In this document: in pieces, positions 34,370 through 44,258 of the stretch | Layout of the letters: each line of letters begins with the position of its first letter | How positions within the stretch are numbered: position 1 is the first letter of the stretch | Assembly: GCF_034190915.1 (NCBI RefSeq) | Contig: NW_026947500.1 | Location: 21,512,501-21,576,500, forward strand | DNA length: 64,000 bases | Direction of reading: 5' to 3' | Source: Cavia porcellus | Taxonomy: Eukaryota; Chordata; Mammalia; Rodentia; Caviidae | Made by a program: the position numbers and the translations under genes | Notes under the pieces: model-generated | What the model was told of the DNA's origin: nothing | The model's database searches: none | The model's input: the letters and a program-made list of their open reading frames with translations, nothing else

Positions 34370-34620
34370 AGGTTGGTTATAATTTCTACTATAGATGGCC
34401 TTGATACACTAAATTTAAAAAAAAAAGATCCACACATAGAGTAGATCAGGAAGCAGGGTCTACCAAGATGCTATTTATAGGAAATATAATTAACATGAAG
34501 AAGAGTACATGGGCTGAAAATCAAATATGAGAAAACAGTGTTCTGTGTGACAGAGAACCAGAGAGTAATAGGGGCAACTAGACTAGTATTTGTGGATAGG
34601 TTGGAAAGATAGGCTTTAAT
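34370..34620 (+). pseudogene. Decayed ORF2 endonuclease stub
   Basis: Roughly 90 bp beyond ORF1, GGTTATAATTTCTACTATAG then ATGGCCTTGAT aligns with GGTTGTAACCATTAATGCAG then ATGGCCTCAGG at about 19690 in the other copy, the start of the L1 endonuclease domain. A HGLKIKYEKT-like block at about 34510 matches HRLKIKGEKT there. Stops and indels are frequent; selection on this part has clearly been absent. The homology to ORF2 ends near 34620. Confidence 0.6.
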
Positions 34621-34849
34621 AGGAAAAGGAATAAAATTAGAGATCAAGTCTAGGGGAGAGAAGGTTCAGAACCACTTAGGTAAATAGCAGCCCCCCCCCC
34701 CAATTTAAAACCAAGAATCTTGGTCAGACCCAAAAATGCACAATGTACCCTGGGGAAGTGAAAGGGGAGGGAGAGTCTTAAAAAAGATGGCAGAAGGTAT
34801 TGTTAATAGTGTATCAGGATTTAAAACCCACATTACTCGCATCACTCTG

Positions 34850-35520
34850 CCTAGATAGATTTTATTTTCTTTTTTTGATAGATTTTATTCTGTCCCAGTT
34901 TGTCTACTTGTATTAGATTTGAGGGCACAGACAACTATCTCAAAAACATCAGGATATAGCACAGTAATCATCTTTAATGTCCTATTATCTTAATCTAGAG
35001 CCCTGTATGACTTATACTGTTTTATCATGACTGATCTTAGTTAAATAGGGTTTGTTTGATTGCTATTTGATATTGACAGATTTTATTCAATTGATATGAT
35101 TGATAGTATCAAATCTGAGAGTATAGGCAACTACACTGAAGATGACAAGACTGTATGATACACATTCTGGTTTGATAACTGCCTGCTTTTGAAGTTTTAT
35201 ACTCTATACAAAGTTGTGTTTTTATTAATACTATTATGTGCTGATATATTCAATTATACTATGTCTGATGATATAGCCAATTCTATTGAAAATAACAAGA
35301 GACAACACAGGAACTATGGTAGAACTCTTTGTACAATGGTCTTATACGTCTTTTTCATTTCATGTGTTTATAGGAATATGTTTTGTTTTGTCTTGCTTTG
35401 TTTTGTTTCTCCCTGTAATACAGAAAGGATAGAAATACTTATGCATGTGTAGAATCTATTAACAGTTTATGAGAACTGATCTTATGACATATGATGAAAT
35501 GAACAGATACTTTGAAGAAA
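34850..35520 (+). repeat. Degenerate tandem units in the HAL1 3' region
   Basis: A CAACTATnTnGAAnAnnACnAGA-type anchor recurs near 34930, 35127, 35275 and 35502. It corresponds to the AACTATTTTGAAGAAAACG anchor of the 20.1-20.8 kb array. Spacing is irregular (about 150-230 bp), so the array has decayed or expanded unevenly. Confidence 0.6.
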
Positions 35521-36310
35521 AAGACACTAAAATACCCAGGGCTGATCTTGCAGTATCATAATGTGAAACCCAGCAATAGTGTTATTCTTTGTTCTGAGTG
35601 ATATTACCTTGCTTGTGTTTGTCAATCTCAACATAATTGAAGATATGGATAATTGCATGTATGTTTAAGTGTATAGGATTGATAACCATATTTCTAAGAT
35701 TTTTGTTGGATAGTTGGACAGAACTAGTTGCAATCTCACTGTTTGAATCCCCACTTTATATAGTCTCCACTTTAGTACCTTGAATAACTATTTGTAAGAA
35801 GACAATCTGTAATCATCAACTAGTGATTTCTTACTTTTTATTTTTTTCTTTGAGGGTATGTATTATTTCTACCCATTTTCTGTTTTGTTTAGTCTTTCTT
35901 TAAATAAAAGTTTTTTTAAAAGACACTACAGTGCCCAGTGCTGATCTCAGAGTGTCATGATATGAAATCCAGCAATACTATTATTCTTTGTTCAGAATGA
36001 TTTTAACCTGCTTTAGTTTGTTTAATCTCAACATAAATGAAGATATGGATAGCTCCATGTATGTTTAAGTGTACAGGATTAACAACCATATTACTAAGTT
36101 TTTGTTGGATAGTTGAAAAGAACTGTTTGCAGTCTCTCTGTTTGAATTCCCTCTTTATATGTTCCACTTTTGTGTCTTGAACACTTATTTGTAAAACAAC
36201 AATATGTAAACATCAACTAGTGATTTCTTACTGTTTATTTTTTCTCTGAGTGTATGTATTATTTCTACCCATTTTATGTTTTGTTTAGTCTTTCTTTAAA
36301 TACAATTTTA
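35521..36310 (+). repeat. 399 bp direct duplication at the HAL1 3' terminus
   Basis: AAGACACTAAAATACCCAGGG at 35521 and AAGACACTACAGTGCCCAGTG at 35920 begin two collinear units. Both run through GCAATA(G/C)T(G/A)TTATTCTTTGTTC, ATGTATGTTTAAGTGTA, AACTAGTGATTTCTTACT and TTTGTTTAGTCTTTCTTTAAAT. The first unit ends with AATAAAAGTTTTTTT and the second with the element end, so each carries a complete 3' terminus. Confidence 0.92.
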
Positions 36311-36569
36311 AAAAATAGAATCATCTTTGAAGAAAAGGTAGAAGAAAATATTTTTTACAGTCTCTGTATATCTGAATTTTTCTGATGCAAAGTATTTTTT
36401 TTAATTCACTTATTTTGACAAAAACAAAAGAAAGAAGTGACTAAAAGGAAAATGGGGTATTGGGTTATTTACCTGGTTCTGAAGCCATAGAAAACATCAG
36501 AAACACATGAAACCACACCGGGGTCTGGGTTGGGTCTGAGAACAACTGTCTCTAGCTAGCTCCAATGTG

Positions 36570-36720
36570 GTGCTGATGGTGTGGGTGATGATGGTGATAA
36601 TGGTGATATGATGGGGTGGGGTGGTGGCGATGGTGGTGACAGTTTTTCTACTGGTAGTGGTAGTAGCGGTGATGGTGGTGCTGATGGTCATCATGATGAT
36701 AATGATAGTGGTTGTAATAA
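36570..36720. repeat. GATGGT-rich minisatellite-like stretch
   Basis: About 150 bp of irregular GGTGATGATGGTGATAATGG-type units. Translations are G/D-rich or T/I-rich and have no meaning as protein. Confidence 0.85.
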
Positions 36721-36721
36721 G

Positions 36722-36976
36722 CTGGAATTGGATGTTTCTCAAAGGCCCATGCGTTATAGGCCTGTAATGTTAATGGGAAGTGATGGAGGTTTTAGGAAGT
36801 GGGGCCCAGTGGGAGGTCTTTCCCACTATCACATGTTGCCTCACTGTAGGCCCAAAAGCAATAGGGTCTAGTGATCATGGACTGTACCCTCTGAAACCGT
36901 GAGTCAAAATAAATCTCTCTTTAAAAATTAATTATCTCAGATATTTGTTACTGTAATGGAAAACTGACCAATGCAG
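36722..36976 (+). mobile_element. MaLR-type LTR, 3' part
   Basis: CTCAAAGGCCCATGCGTTATAGGCC, AGGAAGTGGGGCCCAGTGGG, AGGCCCAAAAGCAATAGGGTC, CCTCTGAAACCGTGAGTCAAA and AACTGACCAATGCA follow the MaLR order. AATAAA is at 36908-36913. The 5' end fades into the GATGGT stretch. Confidence 0.75.
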
Positions 36977-37377
36977 TGGTGATGCTGGTCACAGAAATGC
37001 TACTGGTCTGCAGACCGCAATTGGAGAACCTTGAATTCAATCAGAATTTGGTCTTAATAATTTGATATTGAATTTATCAGTAGTTTGATTCAGTGTTAAG
37101 AGGTTGATGCTCTATCATTTGTTATACAGAATCTGCATTCCTTTATGTCTTGTTGGCTTTCCCTAAACCAAAAAAAAAAGTATTTATTTGATACAGACAC
37201 TGAGTGAGTAATATGATTGAATATAGTAGTAACAAGTAGGTGGCTCCTAACAATGACAAAAGCCCTGAGTTGTTTCATTTGCTTCCTTGGTGTGAATCGG
37301 TTTTCTTGTGGCCACCTTCAAGCTGCTGGCATGGATTTCTCGGGCTGAGGTTGGGAAGAGCCATCAGCACACCCTCT
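36977..37377. other. Unassigned noncoding sequence
   Basis: Nothing recognised. Confidence 0.4.
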
Positions 37378-37510
37378 GAATTGGACACAGGCCCAGGCTT
37401 GTTACCCATTAGCTGTGTGTTACCTTCTAGGCATGTTGCGTAATCTCTCTAAGACTTATCTTATCTGTAAAACAGAGATAATAAAAAGCTCCTGGAGGGT
37501 GGAATAAGCA
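37378..37510 (+). repeat. MIR SINE
   Basis: GCTTGTTACCCATTAGCTGTGTGTTACC, AATCTCTCTAAGACTTATCTTATCTGTAAAAC and AGAGATAATAAAAAGCTCC follow the MIR order. Confidence 0.85.
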
Positions 37511-37792
37511 AACCATGCAGCAAACCATGCCCCTGGGCTCTCCACATGGGCAGCCGAGGTGACAGAGGAGCCTCTGCTGGCTGCCGCTTCAGCTGCTGCC
37601 CAGGGACCTGTGAAATGTGGTCTTCCCCAAAAACCCAACACTTGCCTGTATCTTCTCCATGAAACTTCCTGTGGGATGTTCACTGGCTCATTGCTTACAA
37701 GGGATTGCTGAATTGCTTTAGCAATGTATTCCCTGTCTCGTCTCAGCTCTGCAGTCTCAGCTAAGCATTAATTTCCCTTAAAAGTTTGCCCC

Positions 37793-37975
37793 CACCAGGT
37801 CTGGTGACACTTTCCTGCCTGTAATTCCAGCACTCTGAGAAGCTGAGGCAGGAGGACAGCAGGTTGGAGCCCAGCCTAGGCAACCTAGCAACTTAATGAG
37901 GGCCTATCTCCAAGCAAAAATAAATTAAAAAACACTGGAAATTTAGCTCACTTCAAAGGTTCAGCCCCCTCTACT
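37793..37975 (+). repeat. Composite B1 + ID SINE, forward
   Basis: The B1 part (GTCTGGTGACACTTTCCTGCC, AGCTGAGGCAGGAGGACAGC, GAGCCCAGCCTAGGCAACC) is followed by an A-rich linker and an ID-like fragment (GGAAATTTAGCTCAC...GTTCAGCCCC). This is the forward counterpart of the composite at 22140-22325. Confidence 0.75.
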
Positions 37976-38224
37976 CTGGTCGCCCTACTGAGGTTTCCAT
38001 TTGTCCTGGCAGTGTTGGCATGGTTCTTCATTCTGTGCCCTTGAAGATTTTTCTCTTCTGAGTTAGCCACCATGTGAAGAATTCAAAGGGTTTAAAAATC
38101 CATTTATACCTTGGCTTTCTTGAGAAAATTCATAATCTGAATATTGGTCTGGTACTTGAATTGCACATTCAAGTACAATGCATATGCATTCCTTCCCCAC
38201 AATAGCATACTAAGGGGTTGGCAA

Positions 38225-38410
38225 CCTGTGAAAAGTAGCTAAGAGCAGGTATGGGGTTTATAATGGTGAGAGAAACTGGAAACAGCTCAAAGGTCCAACA
38301 ACAGGGGGTTGGCTATAAAAACCTGTGGGGTCCCAGGGTGCCTTTTGGGCAGTGATTAAAGATGACATGGGCAAAGGGTTTCTAAGAATGTAAGAAAATG
38401 TAAGAAAACC
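38225..38410 (+). repeat. Old L1 3'-end fragment
   Basis: GAGAGAAACTGGAAACAGCTC, AAAGGTCCAACAACAGGGGGTTGGCTATAAA and GGCAGTGATTAAAGATGACA resemble the 3' end of L1ME/L1MC elements. Confidence 0.7.
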
Positions 38411-38459
38411 CAATGACTTGTCTATGACAAAACCAATGTGTTTTCCTACCTGTGCACAT

Positions 38460-38460
<1 letters not shown>

Positions 38461-38503
<43 letters not shown>
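38461..38503. repeat. (CA)n microsatellite
   Basis: An uninterrupted CA run of about 21 units, directly seen. Confidence 0.97.
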
Positions 38504-38506
<3 letters not shown>

Positions 38507-38659
38507 TTCCACACTGGGAACTCCACTATGTACAAACAAGATTAGGACACTCCTTGCTCCCCACATGCTCCATCTTCTTATTACTATTTCCAAATTTTAT
38601 TGAGTGCAGGAATCCCAGGTGCCACAGTAGACCTTGGTACATCTTCTAAGTCAAGTTGA

Positions 38660-38830
38660 ATTTGATTCAAGCCTCGCAGATAAGAAAGCTGAGGTCCACA
38701 GAGACTGACCAGCTTCCCAATGTGGCAAGTGAGTGAATATGAAAGATGAGATTTGAAGCTGCATCTGTTTGGCTCCGAAAACCCAGGCTTTTCCCACCAC
38801 ACCTCATTTTGGAGATGATGCATGGCTTTT
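38660..38830 (-). repeat. MIR SINE, reverse orientation
   Basis: AGATAAGAAAGCTGAGGTCCAC, AGAGACTGACCAGCTTCCC, GCAAGTGAGTGAATATGAAAG and AGATTTGAAGCTGCATCTGTTTG are the reversed MIR core and 5' end. Confidence 0.85.
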
Positions 38831-39414
38831 ATGATGTAACAAATGTAAAAAGTGTGGTGTGCAATGTAAGAATAGCAATGATGAATGCCAAGGTCAGGAA
38901 GAATTAAGAAATTGCCCTTTCTGCTGTCAGCTAAGTCAGCTTCACGCAGAGGTGGGCACCTCAGGGTGCTGCATGAGGCTTGATGCACCTCTTTTTCCTT
39001 CTGCAGAATGCACCCATGCAGTCATCAACCTGTCCCACAGGGTTTGGCTACCATGGCTGGGCATCAAAGCGTCCTATGCCCAAGGGATAGAGGCCAGATC
39101 CACGTTCACACTCCACTGTCATCCCTGTCTCCGGGCTCCTCACTGCTGGGGCACTTGCTGTATGTCGCTCTGCAGGACAGCTCAGCGGATGACAATTTTG
39201 TGTTTGGCTTTGAACAGCAGGTTTCTGGGCAGAGCCTTGCAGTGTTCAAGGCAACAGTTGCTTACCCTGAGGACAAGATTCAAGAGTGTTCTCCACTCAC
39301 CCAGGAGTCTTGCAGAGCTTTTCTGCACGCCCCTGATCTCGGCTCCATTATTGTATGCTCAGCTTTCAGGGTAGGGACTTGCTTATGTACAAGCCATATC
39401 CCCAAACTCTTTTG
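38831..39414. other. Unassigned noncoding sequence with overlapping long frames
   Basis: Two overlapping forward frames (38859-39374, 171 codons; 39008-39436, 142 codons) compete over the same bases. Neither has a recognisable domain or a sensible start context, and the second runs into a reversed B1. I regard them as chance frames. Confidence 0.4.
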
Positions 39415-39535
39415 TCATTCTTGTATTTTGAGATAGGGTCTTGCCAAGTGGCCAGGGATGAATTTGAATTCACTCCTCCTGTCTTAGATTCCCAGAGGGC
39501 TGCAGTTACAGGTATGTGCCACCGATCTGGTTTCA
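39415..39535 (-). repeat. B1-type SINE, reverse orientation
   Basis: TTGTATTTTGAGATAGGGTCTTGCC, AAGTGGCCAGGGATGAATTTG and GGGCTGCAGTTACAGGTATGTGCCACC are reversed B1 blocks. Confidence 0.85.
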
Positions 39536-41189
39536 TTTCTGCCTTCTAAGCATTGTGTGCAGGTGGAAGTCTCCCTGGAAGTCATCGTGCATCTAACTGG
39601 CTTCTTTCTTCTTCAGTGTGACTTGTTGGATCAGAAGGTTTTATTTTCTTTGTCGTCCTGCAGACCGATGGGAGGAATAGGAGTCTTCGAAAGGGGAGGA
39701 GATAAATTACATGGCGGTCTGAATTGTTGCCTAGGACGGGGTGCGCTGGTATGGTAGGGAATGCACAACGAGCCTGGAAACAGCATGAGAATGCAGCACA
39801 CCCCAGAACGGCCCCTGGAGGACCCCTACCTTTGCCTCTACCCCATTTGCCAGGAGCACCCAGAGTTGGAAGCAAGCATTTCAAGCATTCAGTTTGGTGT
39901 CCTAGAAACCCCAGGTGCCCCAAGGAACTTGTTTGGCTCTTTAGAGGAGAAATAGTTAGCAGCAGCCTTCTTCCCAAACCTAGTTGTGGAAAAGGGAGCA
40001 ATAAAAGTATGTGAACTATATCAACTCTAATTAAGCTGCTGCTAGAGAAAGGCTTGGGGTCTTCTGGCTTTGTGGGCTGAATCTATGAACGTGCATCAGG
40101 CAGACTCCGTCCTGTGGTCAGGAGGTGAGCATGGGACTCAGCTTGGTCAAAACTTAGGACTAGAGGCACACTCTTCCCTCTACACCGATGAGAACAGGCA
40201 GAATCCATTAGAAGCACCGGCCCCCAGAAATGGAGAGATGGCACCCACCTTCACCCTCCAACACAGGGCGGGGCCTTGGGTCAGTGTTCTTGCCTTTCAC
40301 ATCAGCCAGCACTAATTAGACGTCTGCTGTGAACATCACTCTTGGTAATGGGGCCCTAATTCTAAGGACCTGTATTGGTGAGGGGCCAGGGACACTGTTA
40401 CCAGCAGGAAATCCCCCGTACAAAGGCTTTGCACTGCACCGGAGTCTAGAATATGGAGAAGAGTAATTGCAAGAGCTCCATCCTGAAGGAGCTGTCTGAT
40501 TAGCGATCAAGACAGCAACAACAGTGGTACAGGCAGCCGAGCTCACAACGGCACAGAAATTGGGAAGCCACCAGCTCTGCCTGGGAGGCTGGAGAAGGTG
40601 CATAGAGGAGATGATGGCTTGAGCCAAGAGGAGCAGGAATTTGCCAAGATCACGGCCTGCAGGAAAGCAGAACAGGAGAGCAAATCACAAGTGCACCCAG
40701 CAGCAGGGCCCTTCTCTAGACAGATGTTCATTAAGCATTCCTGCCCCCTGGTTTAGGAATTCACCATGGAATGAGATAGGCACGATCCCATGGTGTGACT
40801 GTTTATTATCCCTTTGCCTATGGGAAGGGAAGACTGGAAGAGGAGACTGGAGAGGGAGTCTGAGGCCATTTCATGGAAGGTCTTCAGTATCACACTGTGG
40901 AGGATGGGGCTTACTCAAAACCCATTCCCCCTCTGTTAGGATTCACGTCATACCACAGAACCGCCTCACAACAGGAACACATCAGCCATGTCCCTACTGA
41001 AGACCCAACAGTAGCACCAATTGCGACACAAAGGTGGCCAATAACTATTCCCTGTCAAACTGTTTTTCCCTCTATTTTTCTTTAAATTTTTTTTCCCAGT
41101 GTATCTAAATATTTTCTAAGACTTGATAAAGGAGAAACAAAACAAGCTAAGCAAACAAAATCAGAATCCTAAAAATTATAACAAATGTG
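39536..41189. other. Unassigned noncoding sequence
   Basis: Moderately GC-rich. Frames on both strands over 39580-40010 overlap each other. No domain, repeat or RNA gene recognised. Confidence 0.4.
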
Positions 41190-41322
41190 GCCAAGCTAAG
41201 TATGGTGGTGCACACTTGTAATGCCATCTCAGGAGGCTGAAGCAGAAGGATCACAAGTTCAAGACCAACCTGAACTACATAGTGAGACCCTGTCTCCAAA
41301 AAAAAACAAAAACCAAAAACAA
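41190..41322 (+). repeat. B1-type SINE, forward
   Basis: GCTAAGTATGGTGGTGCACAC, CTCAGGAGGCTGAAGCAGAAGG, TCAAGACCAACCTGAACTAC and AGTGAGACCCTGTCTCC plus an A-rich tail follow B1. Confidence 0.92.
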
Positions 41323-43030
41323 CCCTCTCCAAGAAAAGAAATGCAGTTAAATCTTTGGAGTTCTTTATAAACTTCCTGTTGTGAATTGAAAGAAACAGAT
41401 TACTGCATCACTCCCCAAATGAGGCAGTGGACACCATGGACAGCCAGCCATGGTAATCAGCTGAAGTCTCTTCCCCTGCTTTCTGAGCTCAGGGTAAGTT
41501 TGAACTTCCCGGAAGCCAGGTTCCCTCTGCATACTGGCAATTCATCCATTTCCATAGAGACTGACCTGGACAAAACTTCCTCTTCAATTACTCTCTAATT
41601 TCTCTTACCAGTACTTTTTATACAAATATTTATAGCTTTTATTTTTAATATTGCAACTTCTCTATTCTTTTCTGGTTAGGAACTGTGCCTGCTTCTTGGA
41701 CAACAAAGACAAAAGACAGAGTCGGTGCTTCCAATTGAGCTCTTGACAGGGTGAGGGAGGCTTCAGGGTGACCACATCCTCCTGGTACATTCAGTGTTAG
41801 CAACTGGTTGAGAGGGTCAGCATGAGTTCTTGCTGTAGGTGAGAAGAAGCAGGAAGCTTGTCAAAAAGGGATTCCACAAGGGGGATCTCCAAAGACGGTG
41901 TGGGTTTCCTATCCCCTTTACATGCAATGGAAATTCTTCTCTCATCTTACTGCTCTCCTTCTGTGTCTATTCAAATGCTCACTGATCTATTTAGTTCAGT
42001 TACCAGTTCAACAGCTTCCCCATACAGTCTTTTATGAACAACATGCATGCAAATGACAAAAAATTAACCCATTAGTGCTTAAATATGTCCTCGGATCTGT
42101 AAGAAGCAAACAACTGCTTATCCTGACCTTAATTACCAACAGACTGGAAATTCTCTGCAAAGCAAGTATGGCTCATAGAAACATTTATACATCAAGAAAA
42201 AAAAAACACACAAAGCACAGCTTTCACACTGTCTACCTAACAATAATAAAAAATTAAGATTGTTAATGATAAACCAAGAATGCTTAACATTGCTGACACT
42301 TGTGGCTTTTCAACTGAGTGTCCAGCCACCAGGGATGCAAGGACAGAAGAGCATATTAGGAAACGTTCAGGGAAATACAGAATTATTTCACATCTGTCAG
42401 ACACTGAGTGAATTAATCACTGAGAGGCACTCACAATTTCAACATCAAATTGCACTGCATTCCTTTTGATGATCTCATATCTTTGTAAAGCTGGGTTTTC
42501 AGTAGTTTCTGTGATAAAAAGCCAGTGCTTCACGAAAATCAGCATGGAAAAGGAAATGTTGGGGTGGGGGTCATTCCAATTCCAAGACTGAGAACTCCTT
42601 GGGCCCCGACAGGCACCCACATCTCAATAGTGATGGTGGTTATTTGAAAATGAAATAAAATATTTTCTTCCTTTGATTTATGTGCTTTATTTTTGAAACA
42701 GCTACTAGATTGTCAGAATATAAATATTATTAAGGTATTTGGACTGATTTCATAAATAGAAGTGTTCGGTGTTTCTTTTGGCCTAGAGTGCCTTGAAAAA
42801 AAATTACTGAGAAGTTAAGGAAGCTGTGAACTGAGAAATTTGAGAACCTCTGATCTCCACTATTATTGAATTGACAGTGGTGTTGTTCTGTTTTATAAAT
42901 GCTTTATCTGGAGACCACTGAATAGTTTTGGTTCCTGAGGACCTTGTGAACCTCTACGTGTAAAGACAGAAACATAAAATTCTATTGGAAGGAAACTCCT
43001 TACATCTTTGAAGGAAACGTAAAGGGCCTG
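41323..43030. other. Unassigned AT-rich noncoding sequence
   Basis: No repeat or coding signal recognised. Confidence 0.4.
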
Positions 43031-43085
43031 TCCCTAGTGGGGTCCTACAACATATTAGCTTCCCTAGTGGGGTCCTACGACATAT
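43031..43085. repeat. 30 bp tandem duplication (two units)
   Basis: TCCCTAGTGGGGTCCTAC starts at 43031 and 43061; the 25 bp cores differ at one base (CAACATA / CGACATA). Confidence 0.92.
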
Positions 43086-43254
43086 AATGTGCCCATGCTA
43101 CAGAACCAGGTGCCATTTCTTAGCCTCATCAGCAGACCATGACAATCAGTTTGGACCATCTCCTTTGGTCTCTGTGTGACAAAACAAATAGACTTGTCAA
43201 TTGGACATCAGGGTTTAGGATGGCTTTCTGTGACTTTATTTACTTCTTTTTGCA

Positions 43255-43665
43255 CTAGAAAAAATTCCTGAGATGAGCTCCTTACAAAAAGCAAAAGTTC
43301 ATTTTGGGTCATGATTCATCAGGTGACAGCCTTCTTGATGCACCTTTGAGGCCACGCATGGGATCTTGCAGCAAGAGACAGGCAATGTGCAGGTGTGTGA
43401 GGTGCACTGGTCTGTCTCCCTCTTCTTATAAAGCCACTGCAATTTAGTCATGGTGACTATTTCAAGTGCTCCACTCAAAGTCATGCTTTTAGCTGCCCTG
43501 TGTACAATGACACTACAGTGCCACTCTTGATCACAGCCTGAAGGATCCACTTCTAACCATCATACCCAGCTTAATTTAAATTTCCACTTCTCAGTGGGGT
43601 TAAGTGTCAACCCAGGGACATTTGGGGGACCCATTCAAGCTATATCCAAGCCATAGCAGCAACTG
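43255..43665 (-). mobile_element. MaLR-type LTR, reverse orientation
   Basis: AAAGCAAAAGTTCATTTTGGG at the left and ATTTGGGGGACCCATTCAAGC at the right are the reversed 3' and 5' parts of a MaLR LTR ('...aaatgaacttttgc', 'gtgtccccaaat'). The middle is strongly diverged. No target duplication found. Confidence 0.5.
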
Positions 43666-43794
43666 ATCAAAGTACAGTAAGATGTTTTCTTTCTTTTCTT
43701 TCTATGGATTACTTACTACGTTAACCTCATTGGCACTGCGATTGTTGTAAGCATGACTAGATGAACTAGTCAGCTCTTTGCTAATGCTTCCCTT

Positions 43795-43965
43795 CCAGAC
43801 AAAGAGGAGGGACAGGGGTGAGAGGGGAAGAAAAGGGGAGGTAAAAAGAATTAAGATGTGTTATGTACATGTACCAGCTCCCCACGATGAACACAATCAT
43901 CATGTACTGAAAACACGTATAATAAAAATTTTTAATTTTTTTAAAAATTAAAAAAAAATTAATCT
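43795..43965 (+). repeat. Repeat 3' end with polypurine tract (L1 3' UTR-like)
   Basis: A G/A-rich stretch (GAGGAGGGACAGGGGTGAGAGG) is followed by AAGAATTAAGATGTG, TATGTACATGTACCAGC, CATCATGTACTGAAAACACG and AATAAAAATTT. The same layout, reversed, occurs at 52500-52940. A polypurine tract before the tail is typical of L1 3' UTRs; I infer an L1 origin. Confidence 0.5.
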
Positions 43966-44164
43966 ACCCTCCTCAGGAAGCCATAAGTGGGCATGATCTG
44001 TCACTGGATGGGGGCATGTTTGGAACTGGAGAGGGAAGGGGGATACTAAAGGTATTTGTTTCACCAAAAGTAAATTAAGAATAGTATCTTTTTCCTGGAA
44101 AATTGAAAATGAGCAAAATCACAATTTTAACCAAATAGTTGATTAATGAAAGTACCCGGTAGTG

Positions 44165-44258
44165 TTGGGATTTTGGGGGGAGGGCAATGACAGGAATGGA
44201 ACTCCAGGCCTTGGGTGTAAGTGCTCTGCCACTGAGCTGTACCACCCCTGGCCCTGAA
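44165..44258 (-). repeat. ID-type SINE, reverse orientation
   Basis: GGAATGGAACTCCAGGCCTTGGG, TGTAAGTGCTCTGCCACTGAGCTGTACC is the reversed ID body of the older (GTAGAGC) type. Confidence 0.8.

Larger units (their letters stand above)
32496..36329 (+). mobile_element. Full-length HAL1-type retrotransposon with perfect 19 bp target duplication
   Basis: AAAAATAGAATCATCTTTG occurs exactly at 32496-32514 and 36311-36329, which bounds an element of 3796 bp (32515-36310). In order it has: an L1-like 5' UTR that begins GAGCGAGGAAGCAAAGATGGC, resembling the human L1 start with its YY1 site; L1 ORF1 (33218-34281); a short decayed ORF2 endonuclease stub (about 34370-34620); and a T-rich 3' region with tandem repeats that ends in a 399 bp direct duplication. 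No reverse transcriptase is encoded, so mobilisation must have relied on L1 in trans. The A-rich target matches L1 endonuclease preference. Confidence 0.9.

Noticed and set aside
36497..36871. Threonine/isoleucine- or glycine/aspartate-rich frames on both strands
   Set aside because: They are translations of the GATGGT-rich stretch and of the adjoining LTR.
8159..38503. CA repeats as a CRISPR-like or other spaced array
   Set aside because: The CA runs at 8159, 12916 and 38461 are simple microsatellites without spacers. The host is a mammal.
38859..39436. Overlapping 171- and 142-codon forward frames
   Set aside because: They overlap in different phases, have no recognisable domain, and run into a reversed B1. 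A real exon would not be expected to be open in two frames over the same stretch.
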